Below are positions 8,355-14,944 of a stretch of 19,818 bases of DNA, piece by piece; the stretch's first letter is position 1, and every line of letters begins with the position of its first letter. The notes beneath the pieces were generated by a model. That model saw nothing but the letters and a program-made list of their open reading frames with translations, did no database searches and was not told the DNA's origin. This stretch comes from CAZOWL01 sp964583605. GTDB lineage: Bacteria > Pseudomonadota > Gammaproteobacteria > Chromatiales > Chromatiaceae. The translations under genes and the position numbers were made by a program. The stretch is from the NCBI GenBank assembly GCA_964583605.1, contig CAZOWL010000081.1, positions 1 through 19,818 of the forward strand, given 5' to 3'.

Positions 8355-8552
8355 ATGCCCCCGTCCAATAGGTCCCGCTGGAAGAGGAGACTCTTCCTCG
8401 CTGTGGCGCCTGCGCTCGTGTCGGTCGGCACGGCGACCGTATTCAGCTCCGGCACCTCCTTCGCCGAGAGCTCCGATCTCTGCGTCTCCTGCCAGACCCT
8501 CCAGGCAGGTCTGCGCGAGTGCCAGACGATCGCGGCCATTGCCGGATGCTGA
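8355..8552 (+). CDS. Possible small exported Cys-rich protein
   Basis: I do not recognise this 65-residue product. It begins with a basic stretch ending KRRLFLAV, followed by a hydrophobic core and an FA-ESS cleavage-like site near residue 37-38. That makes a signal peptide likely, possibly of Tat type because of RRxFL. The predicted mature part is only about 28 residues with four Cys (a CVSC pair, one in REC, and a final C). GAGGG lies 5 bases before ATG, and third codon positions are mostly G or C from the signal region on, which supports coding. The CxxC is followed by Gln, so it is not a heme site. It precedes fccA by 142 bases on the same strand. It could be chance in GC-rich DNA. Confidence 0.45.
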   Translation: MPPSNRSRWKRRLFLAVAPALVSVGTATVFSSGTSFAESSDLCVSCQTLQAGLRECQTIAAIAGC

Positions 8553-8586
8553 TTGCACCTCGACCACCTTCAGGCAGGTTCTGCGC
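8498..8586 (+). repeat. Short direct repeat pair upstream of fccA
   Basis: 8498-8516 and 8567-8586 share 18 of 20 aligned bases (CCTYCAGGCAGGT then CTGCGC, one base inserted in the second copy), spaced about 70 bases apart. The first copy also lies in a hairpin-forming segment: CCTGCC (8489-8494) against GGCAGG (8504-8509). The first copy is inside the small ORF and the second is in the gap before fccA. It may be a chance or decayed duplication, or paired regulator sites. Confidence 0.45.
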
Positions 8587-8694
8587 CGCGCGGCGGGGCA
8601 GCTGCAAAGGCAGAGCAGTACAGGGCAGCCCTGGTGCATCACGGAGACTATCCCTGCCGATATAACAACCCAAGAGCAGCCACGTGGAGGACGT

Positions 8695-9306
8695 ATGAAG
8701 AAAACTACGATCAAGCCGGCGCTTCTCGGCGCCCTCGTCATTCTGGGGGCCATCCCGACCAGCCAGGCCAGCGACCTGCTGGAAGGCGCGAAGGCCCGCA
8801 CCCTCGCGATGACCTGCGCCGGCTGTCACGGCGCCTATGGCGCGAGCGTCGGACCGGCCGCGCCATCGATCGGCGGGATGCACCCGGACTACTTCATCGA
8901 GGTGATGGAAGGCTTCAGCAGCGACGAGATCTACAGCACCGTCATGGGGCGGATCGCCAGAGGCTATACACAGGACGAGATCGAGCTGATGGCCGGCTAT
9001 TTCCACGAGCTGCCGTTCATCCCGGCAGAGCAGGAGCTCAACGCCGAGCTCGTCGACACGGGCCAGCGCCTGCACGACACCTACTGCGAGAAATGCCATG
9101 GCGAAGGCGGCAAACCGCTGATCGACGAAGAGTATTACATCACCGCAGGTCAATGGATCCCGTATCTCAGGAATACCATGCAAGACTTCCGTGAAGAGCG
9201 TCGTCCGATCGAGCGAAGGATGCAGAAGAAGCTCGACCGGATGCTTGAGCGCGAAGGTGAATCGAGCTTGGAGGCCCTGTTCGCCTTCTACGCCAGCCAG
9301 CAATAA
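8695..9306 (+). CDS. fccA: FccA-like diheme cytochrome c (sulfide dehydrogenase cytochrome subunit)
   Basis: The 203-residue product has a Sec signal peptide (MKKTTIKPALLG..., cleavage likely after SQA, residue 25) and two c-heme sites, CAGCH (41-45) and CEKCH (131-135). M84 (in VMGRIARGY) and M162 (in NTMQDF) are the likely axial ligands. It closely resembles, from memory, FccA of purple sulfur bacteria across its length, including EVMEGF, GRIA.GY, DFREERRP and the end ALFAFYASQQ. FccA accepts electrons from the FAD subunit FccB, which oxidises sulfide in the periplasm. GGAGG (8686-8690) precedes ATG. No fccB is adjacent on either side, so the partner is elsewhere or the protein serves another donor. 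The OmpA-like gene follows after 36 bases. Confidence 0.88.
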   Translation: MKKTTIKPALLGALVILGAIPTSQASDLLEGAKARTLAMTCAGCHGAYGASVGPAAPSIGGMHPDYFIEVMEGFSSDEIYSTVMGRIARGYTQDEIELMAGYFHELPFIPAEQELNAELVDTGQRLHDTYCEKCHGEGGKPLIDEEYYITAGQWIPYLRNTMQDFREERRPIERRMQKKLDRMLEREGESSLEALFAFYASQQ

Positions 9307-9342
9307 CAACTCGCTTCCGGACGAGTACCAAAGGGGACGAGC

Positions 9343-10071
9343 ATGTTCAATTCGGTCAATTCAGCGCGCCAACCCATCTCCTGCCGGCTCACATTGTTGC
9401 TGGTCAGGCTTGCCACCCTCTCAATGTGCCTTCAAGGTGTTGCTGCCGAGGAGCAAGGCCTCGAGCTCCAGGGCCAGCTCGAGGAGGCCCAGGCGAAGCT
9501 GCAGGCACTGCAACACAGCTATGACGAGTCGCGCTCAGCGCACGCGGAGTGCCGCCGGGAGCTCAACATCGCCAGTGGACGCATCGAAGGCCTCAAGGTG
9601 GTGCTCGATGGTCTCCAAGGAAACACGTCGGGCTCGCGTGCCAGGACCGCCGATCGGACCATGAACGCCTGGGACCTCGTCGACCGCTTGCTTGCGTTGA
9701 GCGCCGAGAGGACCGAACAAGGGATTCGGCTCAGTCTGCCCCAACAGGAGCTGGTGTTCCGATCTGGCACCGCCGAACTGCCGCCCGGAGAGATGCCCAG
9801 TCTCGACCAGATCGCTGCCTTGCTCGTCGAGCATTCGGAGCTGACCGGGCTGGTCGAGGGCCACACCGATAGCGCGGGACCGGACGCCACCAACATGGCC
9901 CTCTCTGGGGAGCGGGCCGAAGCGGTGCGCCAAGCCCTCATCGACCGCGGGGTAGGGCCAGAGCGATTGGCGGCGGAGGGAATTGGCGAAGCCCGCCCGA
10001 TCGCGACGAACGCAACCAGCGCGGGACGCCGTCAGAACCGCCGCGTCGAGATCTATCTAGTCGTCCCGTAA
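9343..10071 (+). CDS. OmpA-domain envelope protein with coiled-coil N-terminal region
   Basis: The 242-residue product begins with a basic, then hydrophobic export segment (about 15-35, with GVAA before EE). Residues 36-95 are rich in E, Q, L and A with heptad-like spacing (probable coiled coil). The C-terminal OmpA-like peptidoglycan-binding domain (about 130-242) contains EGHTDSAGPDATNMALSGERA (TD at 175-176, R191) and GRRQNRRVE (228-236), the residues that hold diaminopimelate in this family. C29 is not in a good lipobox (LSMC). It probably sits in the periplasm or outer membrane, tethered to the wall. AAGGGG (9331-9336) precedes ATG 9343. The 36-base gap to fccA suggests one transcript, an unusual pairing. 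Confidence 0.87.
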   Translation: MFNSVNSARQPISCRLTLLLVRLATLSMCLQGVAAEEQGLELQGQLEEAQAKLQALQHSYDESRSAHAECRRELNIASGRIEGLKVVLDGLQGNTSGSRARTADRTMNAWDLVDRLLALSAERTEQGIRLSLPQQELVFRSGTAELPPGEMPSLDQIAALLVEHSELTGLVEGHTDSAGPDATNMALSGERAEAVRQALIDRGVGPERLAAEGIGEARPIATNATSAGRRQNRRVEIYLVVP

Positions 10072-10181
10072 CGTCCGAGCGCCGCTCGATGCGATCTAAC
10101 CGGGCGGAGAGTCGGTCATAGCCTGCTTGCTGCTCCGCTGTCCTCAGCGACCTGAAGCGTCGAGTGCCGGCTCATGATCCT

Positions 10182-10256
10182 CGCGGGGACGCCCCGCGGT
10201 GCAGGGGCTCGCCTGGCGCTTACGACCGTATCGCGGCCGCGGCTCGCCGCGGCCGC
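10182..10256. terminator. Tandem GC-rich hairpins between convergent units
   Basis: Two perfect palindromes lie in the 235-base gap between the OmpA-like gene and the minus-strand membrane protein. The first pairs CGCGGGG (10182-10188) with CCCCGCG (10192-10198) around ACG. The second pairs GCGGCCGCGG (10233-10242) with CCGCGGCCGC (10247-10256) around CTCG. Their position suggests bidirectional transcription termination, but neither has a T-run, so the call rests on position and stem strength. The rest of 10072-10306 shows no gene I can support. Confidence 0.45.
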
Positions 10257-10306
10257 CACGCAATCCAGCGACAACGGCGGCCAGACAGGCAGGGGATCGG
10301 CGAACC

Positions 10307-10477
10307 CTACCCGCTGCGGCGCAGCGCCGCGGCAACGCTGATCAGGATCCCAACGAACGCGACAACGAACGAGGCCAGCGCCAGCAGGATCCCGGGCTCG
10401 ATCGCCCGAGCCACCTGAGCGAGCAGTAATCCGAGTCCAACCATGGAGATGAGGATGCCGGCGGCGCTCAGGTGCAC
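10307..10477 (-). CDS. Small membrane protein at the end of the ABC operon
   Basis: I do not recognise a family. GTG 10477 is preferred over the longer GTG 10504 because GGGGGAGGGC (10491-10482) provides a strong Shine-Dalgarno 6 bases upstream. The resulting 56-residue protein is almost entirely two membrane helices (about 3-23, rich in I, L, G and V, and about 30-52) joined by ARAIEP, with a basic end LRRSG. It lies 33 bases downstream of the last ABC ATPase gene on the same strand, so it is likely in that operon. It may be an accessory subunit or an unrelated passenger. Confidence 0.6.
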   Translation of the reverse strand: MHLSAAGILISMVGLGLLLAQVARAIEPGILLALASFVVAFVGILISVAAALRRSG

Positions 10478-10510
10478 GGGCGCCCTCCCCCGCCGCACTG
10501 GCACAGAGGG

Positions 10511-11515
10511 TCATTCATGCAGCCAACACGCCGAGAGGTGCCCGCGATGGGGCTCGAACATCGGTGGCTCATCGACCTCGCAGTGCCCGGCAATCGCATG
10601 CGGACAACGCGGATGGAAGCGGCACCCGGGCGGCGGCTTGACGAGGCTCGGCGGCTCGCCGAGCGGGATCTCGCGCTGCCGACTCGCATTGGCGGCATCT
10701 GGATCGGCGCTGGCCGCGAGAAGGGCCTGCGTATAGGGGTGCTGCGGATCGTCGAGCAGCGCCTCGGCCTCGGCCTGCTCGACAATACGGCCTGCATACA
10801 TGACAAACAGCCGCTCGGCAAAGTGCCGGACGGTGGCCAGGTCATGCGTGATGAAGGCGAGCGTCAGCTGATGCTCGCGCTGGATCTGCCGCAGCAGCGT
10901 CAGGATCTCGACCCGCACCGACGCATCCAGCATCGACACCGGCTCGTCGGCGATGATCAGATGCGGGGCCAGGATCAGGGCCCGGGCGATGACGACCCGC
11001 TGCTGCTGGCCACCGCTCAGCATGTGTGGGAACTTGTGCAGGATCTCTTCCGGTGGCAACAGGCGCACCTCTTCGAGCACCCGATGGATGCGGCGCTCCT
11101 GCTCGGCTCGATCTGTCACGCCGTGAACGATCAGCGGCTCGGATAACAGCCGGCGCACATTCATGAACGGCGGCAAGGCGCCGTAGGGGTCCTGCTGCAC
11201 ATAGCCAACCCGAGCGCGGTAATCCTTCAAGGCGGCACGATCCAATCGCCCCATCTCCTGCCCTTCGAAGATCACCTCGCCGCCCGTCGGCCGATGCAGA
11301 CCGAGCAAGGTGCGAGCGAGCGAGCTCTTGCCACAGCCGCTCTCGCCGACAAAGGCGACCGCCTCGCCGCGGGCCAGATCGAAGGTGACGCCATCGACAG
11401 CGCGCACCGAGCCGACCTTCAGGAAGCCCCACTGGCGGAGCTCGAACCAGGTGTGCAGATCGCGAACAGCGAGTATCGGCTCGGCCTGCGTGGTCCCGCC
11501 TTCTGCCGGGCTCAT
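10511..11515 (-). CDS. Peptide/nickel/opine-type ABC transporter ATPase (DppF/OppF-like)
   Basis: This 334-residue cytoplasmic ATPase would drive the importer encoded upstream. Seen are Walker A GESGCGKSS (57-65), a Q-loop in GYVQQDP (104-110), signature LSGGQQQR (166-173), Walker B LIIADEPVSMLD (186-197) and the H-loop in ITHDLATV. The C-terminal oligo_HPY extension includes HPYTQALL and Cys in GCRFHPRCPHA and near the end, a possible metal site in this subfamily. Walker B reads DEPVSMLD rather than the usual DEPTSALD. Its ATG overlaps the stop of the DppD-like gene by ATGA, so the two ATPases should be made in balance. Substrate is not shown by the sequence. Confidence 0.93.
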   Translation of the reverse strand: MSPAEGGTTQAEPILAVRDLHTWFELRQWGFLKVGSVRAVDGVTFDLARGEAVAFVGESGCGKSSLARTLLGLHRPTGGEVIFEGQEMGRLDRAALKDYRARVGYVQQDPYGALPPFMNVRRLLSEPLIVHGVTDRAEQERRIHRVLEEVRLLPPEEILHKFPHMLSGGQQQRVVIARALILAPHLIIADEPVSMLDASVRVEILTLLRQIQREHQLTLAFITHDLATVRHFAERLFVMYAGRIVEQAEAEALLDDPQHPYTQALLAASADPDAANASRQREIPLGEPPSLVKPPPGCRFHPRCPHAIAGHCEVDEPPMFEPHRGHLSACWLHE

Positions 11516-12486
11516 GCCCTGTCTCCCTCGGCGAACAGCCAGCAGCGAACGCGGCGCCGATCCGACACGGACAAGGCCTCGGGCAGCTCGGTGCAGCGAG
11601 CGAAGCGCTGTGGACAGCGTGCGGCGAAGCGGCAGCCAGCGGGCGGCGACAAGAGGCTCGGCGGCTGGCCAGGGATATGTACCGGTCGCTCTATCTGGTG
11701 CAGACGCGGCACGCTGGCCATGAGCAGCTTGGCGTACGGGTGCGCCGGCTCATTGAAGAACTCGCTGGCGGCACTGACCTCGACCAGCTGACCGGCATAC
11801 ATCAGCGCCACCCGATCGGCCAGCTCGCTGGAGGTCGCCACATCGTGTGTGATCAGCAGGAAGCTGGTGCCAAGCTCCGCCTTGATGCGCTTGAGCAGGT
11901 TCATGATGCTGGCCTGGGTCAGCACGTCCAGCGCGGATGTCGGCTCATCCAGGATCACGAGCTCCGGCTCGGTGACCAAGGCCATCGCTAGGACCACGCG
12001 CTGTCGCATCCCGCCCGACAGCTCGAACGGATAACGCTGCAGGAAGTCCGGCGAGACCCCGACGAGATTGAAGGTCTCGGCGGCCCGCTCCATGGCCTGT
12101 GGCCGCGACCAGCCGCGGTGCACCCGCAGCGGCTCGGCCACCTGCTCGCCGACCCGTACCACAGGGTTCAGCGCGTTCATCGAGGCCTGCATCACGAGCG
12201 CGATCCGCACCCAGCGAACCTCCGCTCGGAAGCGTTCCTCTGGCTGCGCCAGGACGTCCTCGCCGTTCAGACGCACCTGGCCGGTCAGGGCCTCGGCATT
12301 ACGCGGCAGGACCCGCAGCAAGGCCTTCGCCAGCGAGCTCTTGCCGCACCCGGACTCACCGAGCACGACCAGCGCCTCGTGGCGCTGGAGATCGAATCCG
12401 ACCCCATCGACGGCCCGCACCGGGCCGCGGCTCGTACGGTAGGTGAGGCACAGGTCGGCGACCTCGAGGAGCGGAACGGCATCCAT
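11512..12486 (-). CDS. Peptide/nickel/opine-type ABC transporter ATPase (DppD/OppD-like)
   Basis: The 324-residue protein is the second ATPase of the heterodimer. It has Walker A GESGCGKSS (43-51), Q-loop Q100, signature LSGGMRQR (156-163), Walker B LVILDEPTSALD (176-187) and an ITHDVATS H-loop. The C-terminal oligo_HPY region has HPYAKLLMASVP and cysteines in GCRFAARCPQRFARC. ATG 12486 is set by overlap with the permease stop (TGATG, one shared base) and by the normal DppD N-terminus; a longer open frame runs upstream into the permease gene in another frame and is not real. It partners with the DppF-like ATPase encoded next. Confidence 0.93.
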   Translation of the reverse strand: MDAVPLLEVADLCLTYRTSRGPVRAVDGVGFDLQRHEALVVLGESGCGKSSLAKALLRVLPRNAEALTGQVRLNGEDVLAQPEERFRAEVRWVRIALVMQASMNALNPVVRVGEQVAEPLRVHRGWSRPQAMERAAETFNLVGVSPDFLQRYPFELSGGMRQRVVLAMALVTEPELVILDEPTSALDVLTQASIMNLLKRIKAELGTSFLLITHDVATSSELADRVALMYAGQLVEVSAASEFFNEPAHPYAKLLMASVPRLHQIERPVHIPGQPPSLLSPPAGCRFAARCPQRFARCTELPEALSVSDRRRVRCWLFAEGDRA

Positions 12487-13832
12487 CACAAGCTCCGCAG
12501 CCGCGGATTGAAGATGCGGTCCAGCGCAAAGCCGAGCATGGCGAATCCCAAGCCAGTCAGCATCAGCAGGACCGCCGGGGCCATCACCCAGTAGTAGTAG
12601 CCGTTGTAGAGGGCGCTCTGGGCCTGGGCATCGTTGAGCACCTTGCCCCAGGTCGGCAACAGCGGGTCGCCCAGGCCGAGCAGGGCCAGCGAGGCCTCGA
12701 GGAAGACAAAGGACGGGATCAATGTGACGAAGGTCGGGATCAGCACCGGCAGGATGCGCGGGATCATGTAGCGCAGGATGATCCGGGCATGACCAGCCCC
12801 ATAGGCGCGGGCCGCCTCGATGTAAGGGGCCTCGCGGATCGGCAGCAGCATGGCCCGATACATCTTGATGCCGGCACTGAAGATCCCGAGCGCGATCACC
12901 ACGCCGAGCATGACCCAGATGCTGGTCGAGTAGAGGGTGCCGACCATCACTAGGATCGGCAGCAGCGGCAGGATCATGTTGACCTCGGTGAGGCGCTGGA
13001 TCAGCGCGTCGAGCCAACCACCGAGCCACACGCCGGTCGCGGCGATCACCAGCGTCGTCGCCGTCGAGCCGACGGCCGCCAGCAGCCCAAAGGCCAGCGC
13101 GACGGGCGTGCCCCACATCAAGGCCACCATCAGGTCGCGACGACGATGATCAGTCCCGGCGAGCCCGTGAGCCCGCCCATAGAGCACCAGGTCCGCGGTC
13201 AGGCCGGCACCCGGCGCGTCGCCAACCTCGAATAGGATCGCGTCCAACGCGAGCCGGTAGCGGCCCTGCTGTGCCTCGGCCGGCGCCGCCGGATTGCCCG
13301 GCTGGGCCAGCAGGCCGACATGAGGCACCCGACCGAGCCGCTGCTCCAGGCTCCAATCCTGCGAGAGCGAGATCCGCTCCGACCCACTGGTGCGGTAGCC
13401 GCCGAGCGGGATGGCGCGGCCATCCGGAGTGTGCCACACCAGGCGCACGAAAGACTCGCGCCCGCCCGATGGCGCCTCGACGAACAGGTTGATCTCGCTC
13501 GGGAAGCCGGCATGGGGCCAGTCGAACGTCAGTGGGATCTCCAGCCGCCGCACAGGGCCGATCTCCTCGCTGAGCAGCGCCGCCTGAGCGCTGCGGATCA
13601 CCTGCGTCGACGGCAAGTCCTCGCCGGTGAGCCAAGCAGTCCAGGCCGGACGTGCATTCACCGGAGACATCTGCCAGGCCTCGCCACCGCGCCACAGGTC
13701 GAGTGCCCGCGGATAGGGGATCGCAATCACCGTATAGAGCGACAGCAAGACGAGGAACAGAATCAGACCGAGACCGGCGACCGCTGACGGGTAGCGCCGC
13801 AATCCCTCCAGAGCGTCGCGCCAGGCACTCAT
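12486..13832 (-). CDS. DppC-like ABC permease with large extracytoplasmic insertion
   Basis: The 448-residue permease is about 150 residues longer than usual DppC/OppC proteins. TM1 is at about 17-38 and the next helix begins near 236. In between, about 195 residues should be periplasmic, with alternating hydrophobic strands such as LEIPLTFDW and INLFVEAP that suggest a beta-rich domain. The family landmark GTDHRRRD (227-233 area, normally GTDxxGRD) sits just before TM2, and the ATPase-contacting EAA loop is at about 333-365 (REAPYIEAARAYGAG). ATG 13832 overlaps the stop of the DppB-like gene by ATGA. The insertion probably contacts the unusual binding protein; this is inference from shared operon and location. 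Confidence 0.9.
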   Translation of the reverse strand: MSAWRDALEGLRRYPSAVAGLGLILFLVLLSLYTVIAIPYPRALDLWRGGEAWQMSPVNARPAWTAWLTGEDLPSTQVIRSAQAALLSEEIGPVRRLEIPLTFDWPHAGFPSEINLFVEAPSGGRESFVRLVWHTPDGRAIPLGGYRTSGSERISLSQDWSLEQRLGRVPHVGLLAQPGNPAAPAEAQQGRYRLALDAILFEVGDAPGAGLTADLVLYGRAHGLAGTDHRRRDLMVALMWGTPVALAFGLLAAVGSTATTLVIAATGVWLGGWLDALIQRLTEVNMILPLLPILVMVGTLYSTSIWVMLGVVIALGIFSAGIKMYRAMLLPIREAPYIEAARAYGAGHARIILRYMIPRILPVLIPTFVTLIPSFVFLEASLALLGLGDPLLPTWGKVLNDAQAQSALYNGYYYWVMAPAVLLMLTGLGFAMLGFALDRIFNPRLRSL

Positions 13833-14944
13833 CGCATCCCCCCACCGAGGCGCACGCGGGGGTCGAGGATCGCATAGAGGATGTCGAGCAGGAGCACCGT
13901 CAGGGCCAACAGATACGCAAAGATCACCACCGAGCCGATGATGACCGGCGTGTCACGATAGCCGATCGCCTGGAACAGCAGGCTGCCCAGGCCGGGCCAA
14001 TTGAAGACCTTCTCAAGGATGATCGCCCCGCTCCAGAGGCCGATCAGCATCAGCGCGAAGCTCGTGACGATCGGCGAGAGCGTCGGGCGCAAGACGTAAC
14101 GCCGCTCGATGACCCGCGACGGGAGGCCCTTGGCCCGTGCCATCTCGACGTAATCCTCGCTGGAATGGATCAGAAAGAAGGTCCGCCAAGAGTAGATCGC
14201 CATGAAGATCGAGGACAGAAACATCGCAGTGACGGGCAGAACCATGTGGCGCAGCAGGCTGGCGGCATAGGCCCAGCTGCCCTCCGGGGGTGGGACGCGT
14301 ACCATGCCGCCGGCGGGCAGGATCGGCAGCACAAAAGCAAACACCAGGATCAGAAAGATGCCGTAGAACCACCCAGGCGCAGCCGATGTCGGCGCGAGCG
14401 CGATGACCGTCCGATCGAGCGCGCTCCCGTACCGACGCGACAAGGACAGCGCGATCCACACCGAGCTGAAGAAGACCAACAGATTGGCCGTCCCGAAGAG
14501 CAGCAGGGTCGCCGGCAGACGCTCGGCGATGATCCGGCGGACCTCGCGGGCGCCGGCATCGCTGTGCATGTGCTCGGCCCGCCCCAGATCGAGCCGCATG
14601 GCGCGATCGAGATAATCGAGGCTGCGCCACAGAAAGGGCTCATCGAGCCGCAGCCGCTCGACCTCGAGCGCGACGCGACGCTCGATCAGCGCATTGCGCT
14701 CGGCGCTCGCCATGTCCAGGAAGGCCGGGTCGGCGCGGACCTGCTCGGCGATCGTCGAGCGGATCTGCACCAACCTGAGCTCATCGACCCGCCCGCCCAT
14801 GTTGGCGAAGAAGATTGTCAGATAGACGCCGACCAACACCGTCACGAACAGCGCCAGCAGGCGCCTGGCGAGAAACAGCGCCAGACGCTGCAGGTCGCGT
14901 AACGGCAGGCCCGCGCGCAGTCCGATCCCGACAGGCGCGCTCAC
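13829..14944 (-). CDS. DppB-like ABC permease with extended first loop
   Basis: This 371-residue inner-membrane protein pairs with the DppC-like subunit. TM1 lies at about 27-47, followed by a charged loop to about residue 144 that is longer than in typical DppB, then further helices. The EAA loop is at about 262-292 (SEDYVEMARAKGLPSRVI, then RPTLSP). The C-terminal EKVFNWPGLGSLLFQAI block (311-327) is characteristic of the family. It starts with GTG 14944, which overlaps the stop of the binding-protein gene as GTGA. The start is supported by the coupling and by the position of TM1. Confidence 0.92.
   Translation of the reverse strand: MSAPVGIGLRAGLPLRDLQRLALFLARRLLALFVTVLVGVYLTIFFANMGGRVDELRLVQIRSTIAEQVRADPAFLDMASAERNALIERRVALEVERLRLDEPFLWRSLDYLDRAMRLDLGRAEHMHSDAGAREVRRIIAERLPATLLLFGTANLLVFFSSVWIALSLSRRYGSALDRTVIALAPTSAAPGWFYGIFLILVFAFVLPILPAGGMVRVPPPEGSWAYAASLLRHMVLPVTAMFLSSIFMAIYSWRTFFLIHSSEDYVEMARAKGLPSRVIERRYVLRPTLSPIVTSFALMLIGLWSGAIILEKVFNWPGLGSLLFQAIGYRDTPVIIGSVVIFAYLLALTVLLLDILYAILDPRVRLGGGMR

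Noticed and set aside
8355..8552. Reading the small Cys-rich ORF as a truncated c-type cytochrome or FccB remnant
   Set aside because: Its CxxC is followed by Gln, not His, and nothing resembles the FccB N-terminus or its FAD-binding motif.
8661..8666. TATAAC as a -10 for fccA
   Set aside because: No acceptable -35 at 15-19 bases upstream.
11512..13116. Extended 534-codon version of the DppD-like ATPase
   Set aside because: The upstream 210 codons are an out-of-frame reading of the DppC-like permease; ATG 12486 overlaps the permease stop.
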